NCBI RefSeq assembly: GCF_002727185.1
Contig: NZ_NIZW01000001.1
Span: 496,001-560,000, forward strand
DNA length: 64,000 nt
Direction of reading: 5' to 3'
Source of the DNA: Rhodopirellula bahusiensis
GTDB taxonomy: Bacteria > Planctomycetota > Planctomycetia > Pirellulales > Pirellulaceae
Every line of letters begins with the position of its first letter. Position 1 is the stretch's first letter. Under the pieces are notes generated by a model that was given only the letters and a program-made list of their open reading frames with translations, had not been told where the DNA came from and made no database searches. A program made the translations under genes and the position numbers. Positions 18,966 through 27,247 of this stretch are shown one piece after another.

Positions 18966-19225
18966 GGCGTGTGGAAAGAAATCCCGCTAGAAGACAAGTC
19001 CGTTGGTGAACATCCCGATCGACGAGACGCCTTACAAAGGAAGTGGGCGACGCGGCGAAGGTATCCCCACGCGACCGCCCCCTCAATCAAGTTTAACCAA
19101 AACTTCGCGTTCGACAGAACGAAATTGCTGGATTGCCGAACGCCAAGGGCGGAATTGTAGACGAATCCGACATCGCTGAGTGGTCGCGAGCGCCGCCGTT
19201 TCCTGACTCCGTCAAATCATTTTTC

Positions 19226-20071
19226 ATGCCCAAACCGCCGTCGACTCCACTCCGTTCGCTCGAGACCTCTGCCCCGAACATCCGCAAGCTCGGTGTGATG
19301 GCCAAAGTCGCGATCGAAGGGAAAGTCAAAACGCGATTGGGCGATACCATTGGTTTCGACAAATCGGCCCAGATTCACCAACGATTTCTGGATCATCTAT
19401 TCGGCAGATTGCAGGACTGGGGCGACGAACGGCACTGGGTCGCTTCCCCCATCGAATCCGTTTCCCGGACCACATTCACACCACCATCTCAGTGGCGGAT
19501 CATCGACCAGGGTGGCGGAAATCTGGGCGACCGAATGCGACGCTGGTTTACCGATCATGTCTTCGACCGCCCTGCCCTGCCCCGCACCAACGCAGTTTTG
19601 ATCGGTGCCGATTGCCCGCTGCTGAGTCACGCAGATCTCGACAAGGCCGCTCGACTCTTTCGGGAATGTGATTTGGTGCTGGGACCGGCCGCGGATGGTG
19701 GTTACTACCTGATCGGGCTATCGGGATCGTTCCAGTCTTCGGACTCAACCGCGAATTCCGAGCCTCACCAGCGGACAACTGAAAGCGATTGCCCGAGGCC
19801 AGGCATTCCCTCGCCGCAACAGATATTGGACACCCTGTGGAACGATATCCCATGGAGCACCGACGAAGTCTTCGACCGCACGGTCGCGGCGGCGGAGTCG
19901 ATTGGTATGCGAGTTGGCACGCTTCCGGTCCGATCGGATGTCGACACGGAAGAAGACCTGACTGCCCTCCTTCATCAAATCGAACATCCAGTCGACAATG
20001 AGGAAGTGCCCTCCGACGACATTGAACTCGCCCGAGACCTCCGCCGCATCCTTTCCGACCAAACGACCTGA
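19226..20071 (+). CDS. TIGR04282/DUF2064-type glycosyltransferase-like protein
   Basis: 281 residues from the ATG at 19226; an in-frame start 93 bp upstream is possible. KLGVMAKVAIEGKVKTRL matches the opening of the family (a K-x-P/E-x-G-x-V-K-T-R-L motif), VLIGADCPLL is the nucleotide-sugar/metal strand, and LVLGPAADGGYYLIGL is the second family block. The fold is GT-A-like, related to nucleotidyl transferases. Some members are tied to arsenosugar synthesis, but no arsenic gene lies nearby. The stop codon is separated by one base from the next start, so it forms a pair with the ThiO-like oxidase. Confidence 0.85.
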   Translation: MPKPPSTPLRSLETSAPNIRKLGVMAKVAIEGKVKTRLGDTIGFDKSAQIHQRFLDHLFGRLQDWGDERHWVASPIESVSRTTFTPPSQWRIIDQGGGNLGDRMRRWFTDHVFDRPALPRTNAVLIGADCPLLSHADLDKAARLFRECDLVLGPAADGGYYLIGLSGSFQSSDSTANSEPHQRTTESDCPRPGIPSPQQILDTLWNDIPWSTDEVFDRTVAAAESIGMRVGTLPVRSDVDTEEDLTALLHQIEHPVDNEEVPSDDIELARDLRRILSDQTT

Positions 20072-20072
20072 A

Positions 20073-21287
20073 TTGTCCGCCTCTTCAACCTCAACGAGCG
20101 ACCAGCCCAGCCAGCCTGCCCAGGAAGCAACTGGCACGCTGATCGTGGGCGGTGGCGTGATCGGACTTTCCATCGCTTGGGAATTGGTCCGCCGAGGCGA
20201 GGACGTGACAGTGATTGACCGTGGCCCGATCGCTCATGGAACCTCATGGGCCGCCGCAGGCATCTTTCCGCCAGCCAACTTCGATCGCGCGACCGACCCG
20301 ATTGATCGTCTTCGTGGATTCAGCCACACGCTTTGGCCGTTGTGGTGCCAACAACTCCTGGATCAAACCGGCATCGATCCCGGACTGATTCGTTGCGGCG
20401 GTTTGTACTTGGCCGAAACAGTCGGTGAAGCGTCCGCCCTGACCGGAATGATGTCGTACTGGGGCGACCTTGATTTGGAATGCGAACGAATCGAAGCGAC
20501 CGATTTGCTCCGCCGACAACCTCGACTCAAAGATTGGGCACAGACCAACCCATGGATTCAGTCGCATCCAAACAGCGCCGCTTGGTGGACACCCGATGAA
20601 TATCAAATTCGCCCGTCGCGATTGCTGACGGCTTTGGCCACCGCCTGCCAAAGTCGAGGCGTTGTTTTGCTGCCGCACACTTCCGTCCTAGATCTCTCGA
20701 CGGACGATACCGGTTGCACCGCGAAGGTCATGACTCGAGATGCCACCGAACACACTTTGCGGTGCGACCGCGTGGTTCTTTGCGGCGGGGCTTCGATCGG
20801 CAGCATCTGCCCCGAGATCCGACTGGAGTCCTCGGTGATTCCAATCCGTGGTCAGATCCTGTTGCTGCACAGCGAAACGTTCACGGACCCGATCGTGCTC
20901 AACGTCGGCAACCGCTACTTGGTTGCTCGCGGAGATGGAAACGTGTTGGTCGGTTCTTGCGAAGAAGAAGTGGGCTTTGAAGAAGGCACCACCTGCGAAG
21001 TCATTCAAGGACTCCGGCACTTCGCGAATCGAGTTTGCCCGGAACTTGAATCAGCCACCGTCGTCTCGCAGTGGTCAGGTCACCGACCAATGACGTTCGA
21101 CGGCTTCCCAATGATCGGACGCGTGCCAGATCAATCGAACCTGTTTGTCGCGGGCGGTCACTATCGCAGCGGGATCCACCTGGCCAGCGGAACCGCCGTC
21201 GCGATGGCTGACATTCTCGAAGGCAAACAGTCCTTCATGGACCTGTCCGCCTTTTCAGTTGGCAAACAGCAAGCCGTTGTGCATTGA
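20073..21287 (+). CDS. FAD-dependent glycine/D-amino-acid oxidase (ThiO-like)
   Basis: 404 residues from a TTG directly after the previous stop. An ATG at 19998 is in frame but would overlap the upstream coding region by 74 bp. The dinucleotide-binding motif is LIVGGGVIGLSIAWELVRRG, then VIDRGPIAHGTSWAAAGIFPP (ThiO signature with GTSWAAAGI), and near the C-terminus WSGHRPMTFDGFPMIGRVP and FVAGGHYRSGIHLASGT. The family (DAO) oxidises glycine or other amino acids; ThiO supplies the imine for the thiamine thiazole. No other thiamine gene is in the window, so the pathway role is inferred from motif similarity. Confidence 0.88.
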   Translation: MSASSTSTSDQPSQPAQEATGTLIVGGGVIGLSIAWELVRRGEDVTVIDRGPIAHGTSWAAAGIFPPANFDRATDPIDRLRGFSHTLWPLWCQQLLDQTGIDPGLIRCGGLYLAETVGEASALTGMMSYWGDLDLECERIEATDLLRRQPRLKDWAQTNPWIQSHPNSAAWWTPDEYQIRPSRLLTALATACQSRGVVLLPHTSVLDLSTDDTGCTAKVMTRDATEHTLRCDRVVLCGGASIGSICPEIRLESSVIPIRGQILLLHSETFTDPIVLNVGNRYLVARGDGNVLVGSCEEEVGFEEGTTCEVIQGLRHFANRVCPELESATVVSQWSGHRPMTFDGFPMIGRVPDQSNLFVAGGHYRSGIHLASGTAVAMADILEGKQSFMDLSAFSVGKQQAVVH

Positions 21288-21297
21288 GCCAACCGAC

Positions 21298-22980
21298 TCA
21301 GTCAAAGCAACGATTGCGAACGGTGGCACCGCCCGCAAGGTTCTGAACTTCGAAACCGTTCTGTCGCAGAATCCTGGCGGCGATGTGACCGCGGACTCCG
21401 ACGGCACAACTGACAACGGTTGGCTTGGTTCGATCCAGTTCATCCAGTCGATCACGAAGCTCGTCAACGGGAATGTGAATCGAACCGGATGCTTTGCAAA
21501 GAGGTGCCTTCTCGATCTCTGTCGCACCACGGACATCGACGATTTGCACCTCCTCGAGCGAAGCATCGGAATCGCGAAACGATTCGATGCCATCCAGCGA
21601 GTTGCTCGCCGCAAAGGCGGCCATGTGAACCGGGTCCTTGGCCGAACCGAATGGCGGTGCGTAGGCCAAATCCAACCCAGCCAAGTCACGAACGCTTCCG
21701 CCAAAATGCATCGCGGTGGCGATCACATCGATCCGTTTATCGATGCCCTCACCGCCAACGCACTGAGCCCCCAATACCTTTCCAGTATTCGGCTCATAGA
21801 CCAATTTCAAAGTCATCGTCTCGGCACCGGGAAAGTATCCCGCATGATGCTTTGCAACGACGGTCACGCTGTCAGCTTCCTTGCCAAACCGTTTTGCCGA
21901 GGCTCGTGTCAATCCAGTCATGCCAACCGAAACATCAAACACTCGCACCACGCTCGTTCCCCACACCGACGTCGCCGTGGCGGACATTCCGGTCACCGCA
22001 TGCTCGCCAGCCAGTCGTCCGGAACGGTTGGCTGGACCAGCCAAAGGCACTCGCATCGGTGTCCCGGTTGGACCGTAAACTGGTTCGGATGCATCGCCAA
22101 CGGCATAGATATCCGGGTCGCTGGTCCGGGAATACTCATCAATGGAAATGCCACCAGTTCCGCCGATTTCCAAACCGGCTTCGCTCGCCAGCCGGGCGTT
22201 GGGGCGGACGCCGATTCCAAGGATCACCAACTCTGTCGGCAATTCCTTTCCATCGCTCAATCGAACAGAAGTTGCCAACTCTCCGTCGCGCTGAATCGAC
22301 TCCAGCCCCACGCCGGTGTGAACACCAACATTGTTTCGACGCAAAGCCTCCTCAATCGGACGAGCCATCTCATGATCGAGCAACGGCAGGACTTGATCGC
22401 GCAGCTCGATCAAGTCAACGGCCACACCGCGACGGCGCAGTTGCTCGACCATTTCCAATCCGATGTAACCAGCTCCCACGACCACGGCACGGCGAACCGA
22501 TCCGGAATCCACACGAGCCTTGATCCGGTCCATGTCGACCAAATTTCTCAACGTCAAAACATTGTCTGAATCAACACCCGGAAGATCCGGAACGATTGGC
22601 GAAGCACCCGGTGCCAGGATCACCTTGTCATAAGGCTGCTCATACGTTTTGTCTTGCTCAGATGTCATGCCACGCCGAACCACGGTGACAACCCGCTTTT
22701 CGCGATCGATCGAGACCACTTCTTCCCGAGTCCTCACGTCCAACCGAAAACGCCGACGAAGAAAATCCGCTGAAGCCACCACCAAGGCGTCGCGGTCTTT
22801 GATCTCTTCCCCGATATGATAGGGCAGCCCACAATTGGCGAACGAAACATCATCATCCTTTTCAAACAGAATGATCTCAGCTTGTTCGTTCATGCGTCGG
22901 GCTCGGGTGGCCGCCGAAGCGCCTCCAGCGACGCCACCAACGATGACCAAGCGAACGGGTGCATTTGATTCAGCCGACAT
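21298..22980 (-). CDS. CoA-disulfide reductase-like flavoprotein fused to a rhodanese domain
   Basis: 560 residues. The FAD/NAD(P)H disulfide-reductase core starts with VRLVIVGGVAGGASAATRAR and has the single catalytic Cys in SFANCGLPYHIG (residues about 45-56), typical of CoA-disulfide/NADH-oxidase-like enzymes. The NAD motif is AVVVGAGYIGLEM, and the second FAD motif DIYAVGDASE. The last 90 residues form a rhodanese domain (VQIVDVRGATEIE) with the active-site Cys in SCAVGVRGH. Such fusions (CoADR-RHD) handle CoA persulfide and polysulfide. A strong AAGGGAAG ribosome site precedes it. The divergent gene is an ArsR regulator. Confidence 0.92.
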   Translation of the reverse strand: MSAESNAPVRLVIVGGVAGGASAATRARRMNEQAEIILFEKDDDVSFANCGLPYHIGEEIKDRDALVVASADFLRRRFRLDVRTREEVVSIDREKRVVTVVRRGMTSEQDKTYEQPYDKVILAPGASPIVPDLPGVDSDNVLTLRNLVDMDRIKARVDSGSVRRAVVVGAGYIGLEMVEQLRRRGVAVDLIELRDQVLPLLDHEMARPIEEALRRNNVGVHTGVGLESIQRDGELATSVRLSDGKELPTELVILGIGVRPNARLASEAGLEIGGTGGISIDEYSRTSDPDIYAVGDASEPVYGPTGTPMRVPLAGPANRSGRLAGEHAVTGMSATATSVWGTSVVRVFDVSVGMTGLTRASAKRFGKEADSVTVVAKHHAGYFPGAETMTLKLVYEPNTGKVLGAQCVGGEGIDKRIDVIATAMHFGGSVRDLAGLDLAYAPPFGSAKDPVHMAAFAASNSLDGIESFRDSDASLEEVQIVDVRGATEIEKAPLCKASGSIHIPVDELRDRLDELDRTKPTVVSCAVGVRGHIAARILRQNGFEVQNLAGGATVRNRCFD

Positions 22981-22999
22981 TTGACTTCCCTTTTCGGTC

Positions 23000-23019
23000 G
23001 TTACCTCGTAACATTACGA
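23000..23019. promoter_or_regulatory. candidate operator between CoADR-rhodanese and ArsR genes
   Basis: Two overlapping perfect inverted repeats: GTTAC-CTC-GTAAC (23000-23012) and TCGTAA-CA-TTACGA (23006-23019). They lie in the 85-bp gap between divergent genes, 20-40 bp before the flavoprotein start, where an ArsR-type repressor would be expected to bind. Function is inferred from position and symmetry. Confidence 0.5.
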
Positions 23020-23065
23020 CACATAAATATCGACTCCCCCTCTCCCGTGCAACAGCTCCTCCGCC

Positions 23066-23413
23066 ATGGCCGCATCAAAATCACGCACCGGCAAACGTGC
23101 CTCGGAAGAACCCACCAAACCGGCCGGCGACGTGCAAGCTTTCGCTGAGGCGGCGGAATGCCTGAAAACACTGGCTCACCCGGTCCGATTGCGGATCGTC
23201 CAGTTGCTGCTGCACAGCCGTTACACGGTGGGTGAAATCGCGGCCGATTGCGAAATCGCGGACAACTTGGCGTCCGAGCACCTGCGCTTGCTGCAGCGTT
23301 GTGGTTTTCTCGACAGTGAACGCGAGGGCCGCCGGGTTTACTACAAAGTGGTTGAACCTCACCTCAGCAAACTGATGGCTTGCGTGGAATCACGGTTTTT
23401 GACCGAGATTTGA
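23066..23413 (+). CDS. ArsR-family transcriptional regulator (thiol-sensor candidate)
   Basis: 115 residues. AAECLKTLAHPVRLRIVQLLL is the ArsR dimer/first-helix block, VGEIAADCEIADNLASEHLRLL the DNA-reading helices, and EREGRRVYYKV the wing. There is no ELCxCDL metal site. Four cysteines (32, 62, 79, 106) are present; ArsR proteins such as SqrR, BigR and YgaV sense persulfides by a Cys pair, but I cannot tell whether these positions are equivalent. Divergence from the CoADR-rhodanese gene and the palindromes between them make it the likely regulator of that gene. Confidence 0.9.
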   Translation: MAASKSRTGKRASEEPTKPAGDVQAFAEAAECLKTLAHPVRLRIVQLLLHSRYTVGEIAADCEIADNLASEHLRLLQRCGFLDSEREGRRVYYKVVEPHLSKLMACVESRFLTEI

Positions 23414-23546
23414 ACCTGCCCGCGAATTAGATCGCGGCAACTGAAACGCGACCGCTTGAGACAACCCGGCGAATGATTGACGATAAGGACGAACTCAATG
23501 GAGTTCCTTCGCGTCCGCCTCCTCTGTCGCAGAAAGATTGCCTGCT

Positions 23547-25142
23547 ATGTCCATCGCTTCTCCCGCCACGCACCCTGTTTTGATCGCTGGAACTTGGCGT
23601 GAAGCCAATGCTGAGTCCACTTTCCAGGCCACCGACCCCAACCGCAACGAAAAACTCGACGCCGCGTTTCCTGTGAGCAGCTGGAAAGATTGCGACGAAG
23701 CACTCGACGCAGCCGTGGAAGCCGCCGCTGAACTTCGCAAACTTGGTCCCGCCAAAATCGCCGATTTCATGGAGGCGTACGCGGACAAAATCGACGGCGC
23801 CAAAGATCAGCTCGTCGACACCGCCTTTGCTGAAACCGGACTGGGCCGTTCACCCCGCTTGGCCGATGTCGAGTTGCCTCGAACCAGCAACCAATTGCGT
23901 GCGGCTGCCAAAGCGTGCCGGACCGGCAACTGGGCCATGCCAACCGTCGACACAAAAACCGGCATTCGCTCCTGCCTCGGTCCACTCGGTCCCGTCTGCG
24001 TGTTCGGCCCCAACAACTTCCCCTTCGCTTTCGGCAGCGTTTCCGGTGGCGATTTCGCAGCTGCTATCGCGGCCGGCAACCCGGTGATCGGCAAAGCCAA
24101 CAGTTCGCACCCCGACACCACACGTCTGTTCGCCGAACTGGCATTGGCCGCCTTGGCGGAAACTGGATTGCCCGCCGCAACCGTGCAACTTATTTACCGA
24201 ACCAGCCACGCGGATGGCGAGAAACTGGTTTCTGATCCACGCGTTGGAGCGACTGGATACACCGGCAGTCGTGGGGCTGGACTGACACTCAAGGCCGCCG
24301 CCGACAAAGCTGGCAAGCCGATCTACTTGGAACTCTCCAGCGTCAATCCCGTCGTCATCACTCCCGCCGCCCTGGAAGAACGTGGCGATGCAATCGTCGA
24401 TGAGTTCATCACCAGCGTCCTGATGGGAACCGGGCAATTCTGCACAAATCCCGGCATGGTGATGCTGGTCAAAGGCGAAGCCACCGACAAATTCATCGCT
24501 GCGGTCAAAGAGCGTTTCGCGAGTGCTCCAGCGGGAACGTTGCTCTCGCCCGCAGTTGCATCGTCGCTCGGCAAAGCCATTGAACAACTGGTTGGATTCG
24601 GCGCTGAACTCTTGGCTGGCGGTGGCGAAGCAGAAGCCGACCGCTGTGCGATGGCCAACACGTTGCTCAAGACCAGTGGCAGCGACTTCCTCGGCAATCC
24701 AGAAGGATTCCAAACCGAAGCCTTCGGCAACGCTTCTCTGATCGTTGTGGCGGACGACTTGGACCAGCTCTGTGAATCAATTCGCCATCTGGAAGGCAAC
24801 CTGACCGGCTGCGTCTACACCGCGACCACCGGCGACGACGAAGACGCTTACTCTCAGATCGCGTTTGAGTTGGAACCCAAAGTCGGCCGGATGCTGAACG
24901 ACAAGATGCCCACGGGCGTTGCCGTCAGCCCCGCGATGAACCACGGTGGCCCCTATCCCGCGACCGGTCACCCGGGCTTCACAGCCGTCGGAGTTCCCGG
25001 CTCGCTGCTTCGATTTGGGAAGCTCACGAGTTTCGACAACGTTAGAGAAACGCGCCTTCCTGCTTTGTTGCAATCGGCACCACCGACCGCTGACACCTGG
25101 CGTTTGGTGGACGGATCTTGGACGAAAGACGCGATTTCTTAG
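23547..25142 (+). CDS. NADP-dependent aldehyde dehydrogenase, alpha-ketoglutarate-semialdehyde type
   Basis: 531 residues, ATG after AGAAAG. The N-terminal HPVLIAGTWREA and long GPLGPVCVFGPNNFPFAFG (cofactor strand with the catalytic Asn), LELSSVNPVV (general base Glu) and MGTGQFCTNPGM (nucleophile Cys) follow the order of 2,5-dioxovalerate (alpha-ketoglutarate semialdehyde) dehydrogenases. The G-x-F-C-T-N-P-G form is specific to that subgroup. These finish oxidative pathways for pentoses, glucarate or hydroxyproline. No such catabolic genes lie adjacent, so the pathway is not fixed. Confidence 0.93.
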   Translation: MSIASPATHPVLIAGTWREANAESTFQATDPNRNEKLDAAFPVSSWKDCDEALDAAVEAAAELRKLGPAKIADFMEAYADKIDGAKDQLVDTAFAETGLGRSPRLADVELPRTSNQLRAAAKACRTGNWAMPTVDTKTGIRSCLGPLGPVCVFGPNNFPFAFGSVSGGDFAAAIAAGNPVIGKANSSHPDTTRLFAELALAALAETGLPAATVQLIYRTSHADGEKLVSDPRVGATGYTGSRGAGLTLKAAADKAGKPIYLELSSVNPVVITPAALEERGDAIVDEFITSVLMGTGQFCTNPGMVMLVKGEATDKFIAAVKERFASAPAGTLLSPAVASSLGKAIEQLVGFGAELLAGGGEAEADRCAMANTLLKTSGSDFLGNPEGFQTEAFGNASLIVVADDLDQLCESIRHLEGNLTGCVYTATTGDDEDAYSQIAFELEPKVGRMLNDKMPTGVAVSPAMNHGGPYPATGHPGFTAVGVPGSLLRFGKLTSFDNVRETRLPALLQSAPPTADTWRLVDGSWTKDAIS

Positions 25143-25433
25143 AGTTCTGACGGAAACTGGCGAAAGATTTCCGAGATTTCCTGAAATCTTCTCAAAAGAA
25201 CCAGTGTCCAGGAACACGCCCTTCGCTGTCGTTTTCGGAAACATGCCGACAGTTGAGTTTGCCCCCCGTGCTCCTGGTCGATCGATTTACGCGGCGGTGG
25301 CTCCGGCCACGCCGCGTTTGACATTTGGCGCTCGAAAAAAAGCGCCTATGGTCATTGCAGTGGCCGAGCGAGACGACGGCGGAGCATTGAAGCTCTTGCC
25401 GGCCATTTGGTATTCACCTTCTAGGACCGAATG

Positions 25434-25622
25434 ATGACTGCAAACGTGGGCAAATGGATGACCGCCGGTCTGCTTCTCTCTGCATTGACCGGATGCGGTG
25501 ACCCTCAGACGAAGATCATTCCCGTCGCATCGATGGATGAAGATCAAGCGTCCGTGGAAGCGACCATGGGCCGAGCCAATACAACGGTCACCGAACAACC
25601 TGGTGAATCCGACTTCGAATGA
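25434..25622 (+). CDS. small lipoprotein
   Basis: 62 residues (63 if the preceding ATG at 25431 is used). A short basic N-terminus and hydrophobic stretch (MTAGLLLSALTGCGDP) end in a lipobox (L-T-G-C), leaving a mature peptide of about 43 acidic residues with no known domain. It sits directly upstream of a DUF1559 pilin-like gene. Planctomycete DUF1559 genes often have such tiny lipoproteins beside them, which supports it as real. Function unknown. Confidence 0.7.
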   Translation: MTANVGKWMTAGLLLSALTGCGDPQTKIIPVASMDEDQASVEATMGRANTTVTEQPGESDFE

Positions 25623-25757
25623 ACATCGGCGTGCACCAATCACGTCCGAATTGGAACAGCGAAATCCCATCAGCTCTTTGGCGCTGATGACAATTTCTTG
25701 ACCCTCCTTTCGATCCAACCTTTCCGCGGCCTACCCACCACACCTCAAGGTGCCTTC

Positions 25758-26972
25758 ATGTTCGCTCCGCACTCAACACACGAACACACAAGCCCGCAGC
25801 GTGCCTTCAATCGTTCGAACCGATTGGCGTTCACGCTAGTCGAACTCTTGGTGGTGATCGCAATCCTGGGTGCCTTGGCGGGGTTGCTTCTGCCGGCGGT
25901 CCAAGCAGCTCGTGAAGCCGCCCGGCGAATGAACTGCAACAACAACTTCAAACAGTTGGGAGTCGCACTTCACAACTATCACGCCGCCTACAACAACTTC
26001 CCGTTCAGCCGAATCGTCAACGACACCAACTGGCGCGGCTATGGTCCGGTCGTCGGCATGCTCCCCTTCATGGAACAACAAGCCGCGTGGGAAATGATTT
26101 CCCATCCTCATACCAGCGAAAGCGGCACCGAATACGTCGCCTTTGGTGGGTTCCCATGGAGCGTCGATTACACACCCAACCGTTTCCAGATTCCCACGCT
26201 ACGTTGCCCCTCCGATCCCGCCGAAAACAAAACGATCGGTCGCATCAACTACGGTTTTTGCTATGGCGATGCAGCTCGTTACATTTCCTTCTATTGGTTT
26301 CACCCCGACCAAAATCGCTCCGACCCAGCTTACGACTGGTTAGGTGACGAAGCGGTCGACCGCGGCATGTTCGCTTGGAATCAAAGAAAGAGATTCCGTG
26401 ATTGCAAGGATGGAACCAGCCAAACGATGATCATGGGCGAGATGGCAACGTTCCTGGATGATCGCTCGATCATTGGAACCGCCGCCGTGTTCGGCGACCG
26501 TCAATTCCAAACCGATCTGCAACAGTGCGCCAACACTTACGACCCTGAACACCCGCAGTTCTATAAGCCTGGCCAAGAAGTGATCGGCTTTGGCAGCTTC
26601 AGCGGCCAATCCAACCGAGGACGCTGGTGGGCGGACCCGATCGCTTGCAACACCGCGGTCAACACAATCTTTGCACCTAACAGCGTCAGCTGCACCTATA
26701 GCACTGGACCAGGATCGGATTGGTACGGCGGCGTGTACACGGTTACCAGTCGCCACCAAGGTGGTGCTCATATTCTGATGACCGATGGGTCGGTCAAATT
26801 CGTCTCCGACTCGATCAACGCGTCGACCAAAGGCATGGACACCAACACAACGGTCACACGCTACGCACCGGGTCCCGTTCACCCGGCTGACATCGAAAGT
26901 CCCTTCGGCGTCTGGGGAGCTTTGGGAACGTCCGACTCTCATGAATCGCGAGCGAACGAAGCCGAGCTTTGA
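25758..26972 (+). CDS. DUF1559 pilin-like (type II pseudopilin-type) protein
   Basis: 404 residues. The prepilin cleavage/methylation motif is at residues 25-38 (FTLVELLVVIAILG), preceded by a basic leader, and continues into the hallmark [20 protein letters not shown]. The last 70 residues carry the H-x9-DG motif (HQGGAHILMTDGSVKF). The family is greatly expanded in planctomycetes and is thought to form pseudopilin-like fibres or secreted surface proteins; partner genes are not in this window. The ATG at 25758 was chosen over an upstream frame-open start because it gives a normal leader length. A strong terminator follows. Confidence 0.93.
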   Translation: MFAPHSTHEHTSPQRAFNRSNRLAFTLVELLVVIAILGALAGLLLPAVQAAREAARRMNCNNNFKQLGVALHNYHAAYNNFPFSRIVNDTNWRGYGPVVGMLPFMEQQAAWEMISHPHTSESGTEYVAFGGFPWSVDYTPNRFQIPTLRCPSDPAENKTIGRINYGFCYGDAARYISFYWFHPDQNRSDPAYDWLGDEAVDRGMFAWNQRKRFRDCKDGTSQTMIMGEMATFLDDRSIIGTAAVFGDRQFQTDLQQCANTYDPEHPQFYKPGQEVIGFGSFSGQSNRGRWWADPIACNTAVNTIFAPNSVSCTYSTGPGSDWYGGVYTVTSRHQGGAHILMTDGSVKFVSDSINASTKGMDTNTTVTRYAPGPVHPADIESPFGVWGALGTSDSHESRANEAEL

Positions 26973-27017
26973 TCGAACCGGCGACTCTCGTTCGCTTGAC
27001 TTGAGACACACAAGACA

Positions 27018-27051
27018 AAGCCACGTCGACTTCGGTCGAGGTGGCTTTTTT
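27018..27051 (+). terminator. Rho-independent terminator with TTCG loop
   Basis: AAGCCACGTCGAC-TTCG-GTCGAGGTGGCTT followed by a T-run. The 13-bp stem has one G-G mismatch and is capped by a stable UUCG tetraloop. It lies 45 bp after the DUF1559 stop. Confidence 0.92.
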
Positions 27052-27247
27052 CGTGCGCAGTTCAAAAGCTGCCGCATCCAGATCTCGGTTGCTCAGCAAA
27101 CCACGCCAATCGCTCCCATCACAAAAATCAAACGAACCCGAAGCATTTGCCCTTCCGCGGTCTCTAGTGGGGAATGACTTGGCCTAGATTGGTCGGTCCC
27201 GACCATGGCCAGTTTGGTCCTTCGCTTGCTTTTTCCCCGCGGTTTCC

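Noticed and set aside
24946-25434. Frame running from inside the aldehyde dehydrogenase to the small lipoprotein gene
   Set aside because: Starts inside a certain gene in another frame; the part after 25142 has no ribosome site or protein-like pattern. The 288-bp gap holds only a small hairpin (AAGATTTC/GAAATCTT, 25164-25190).
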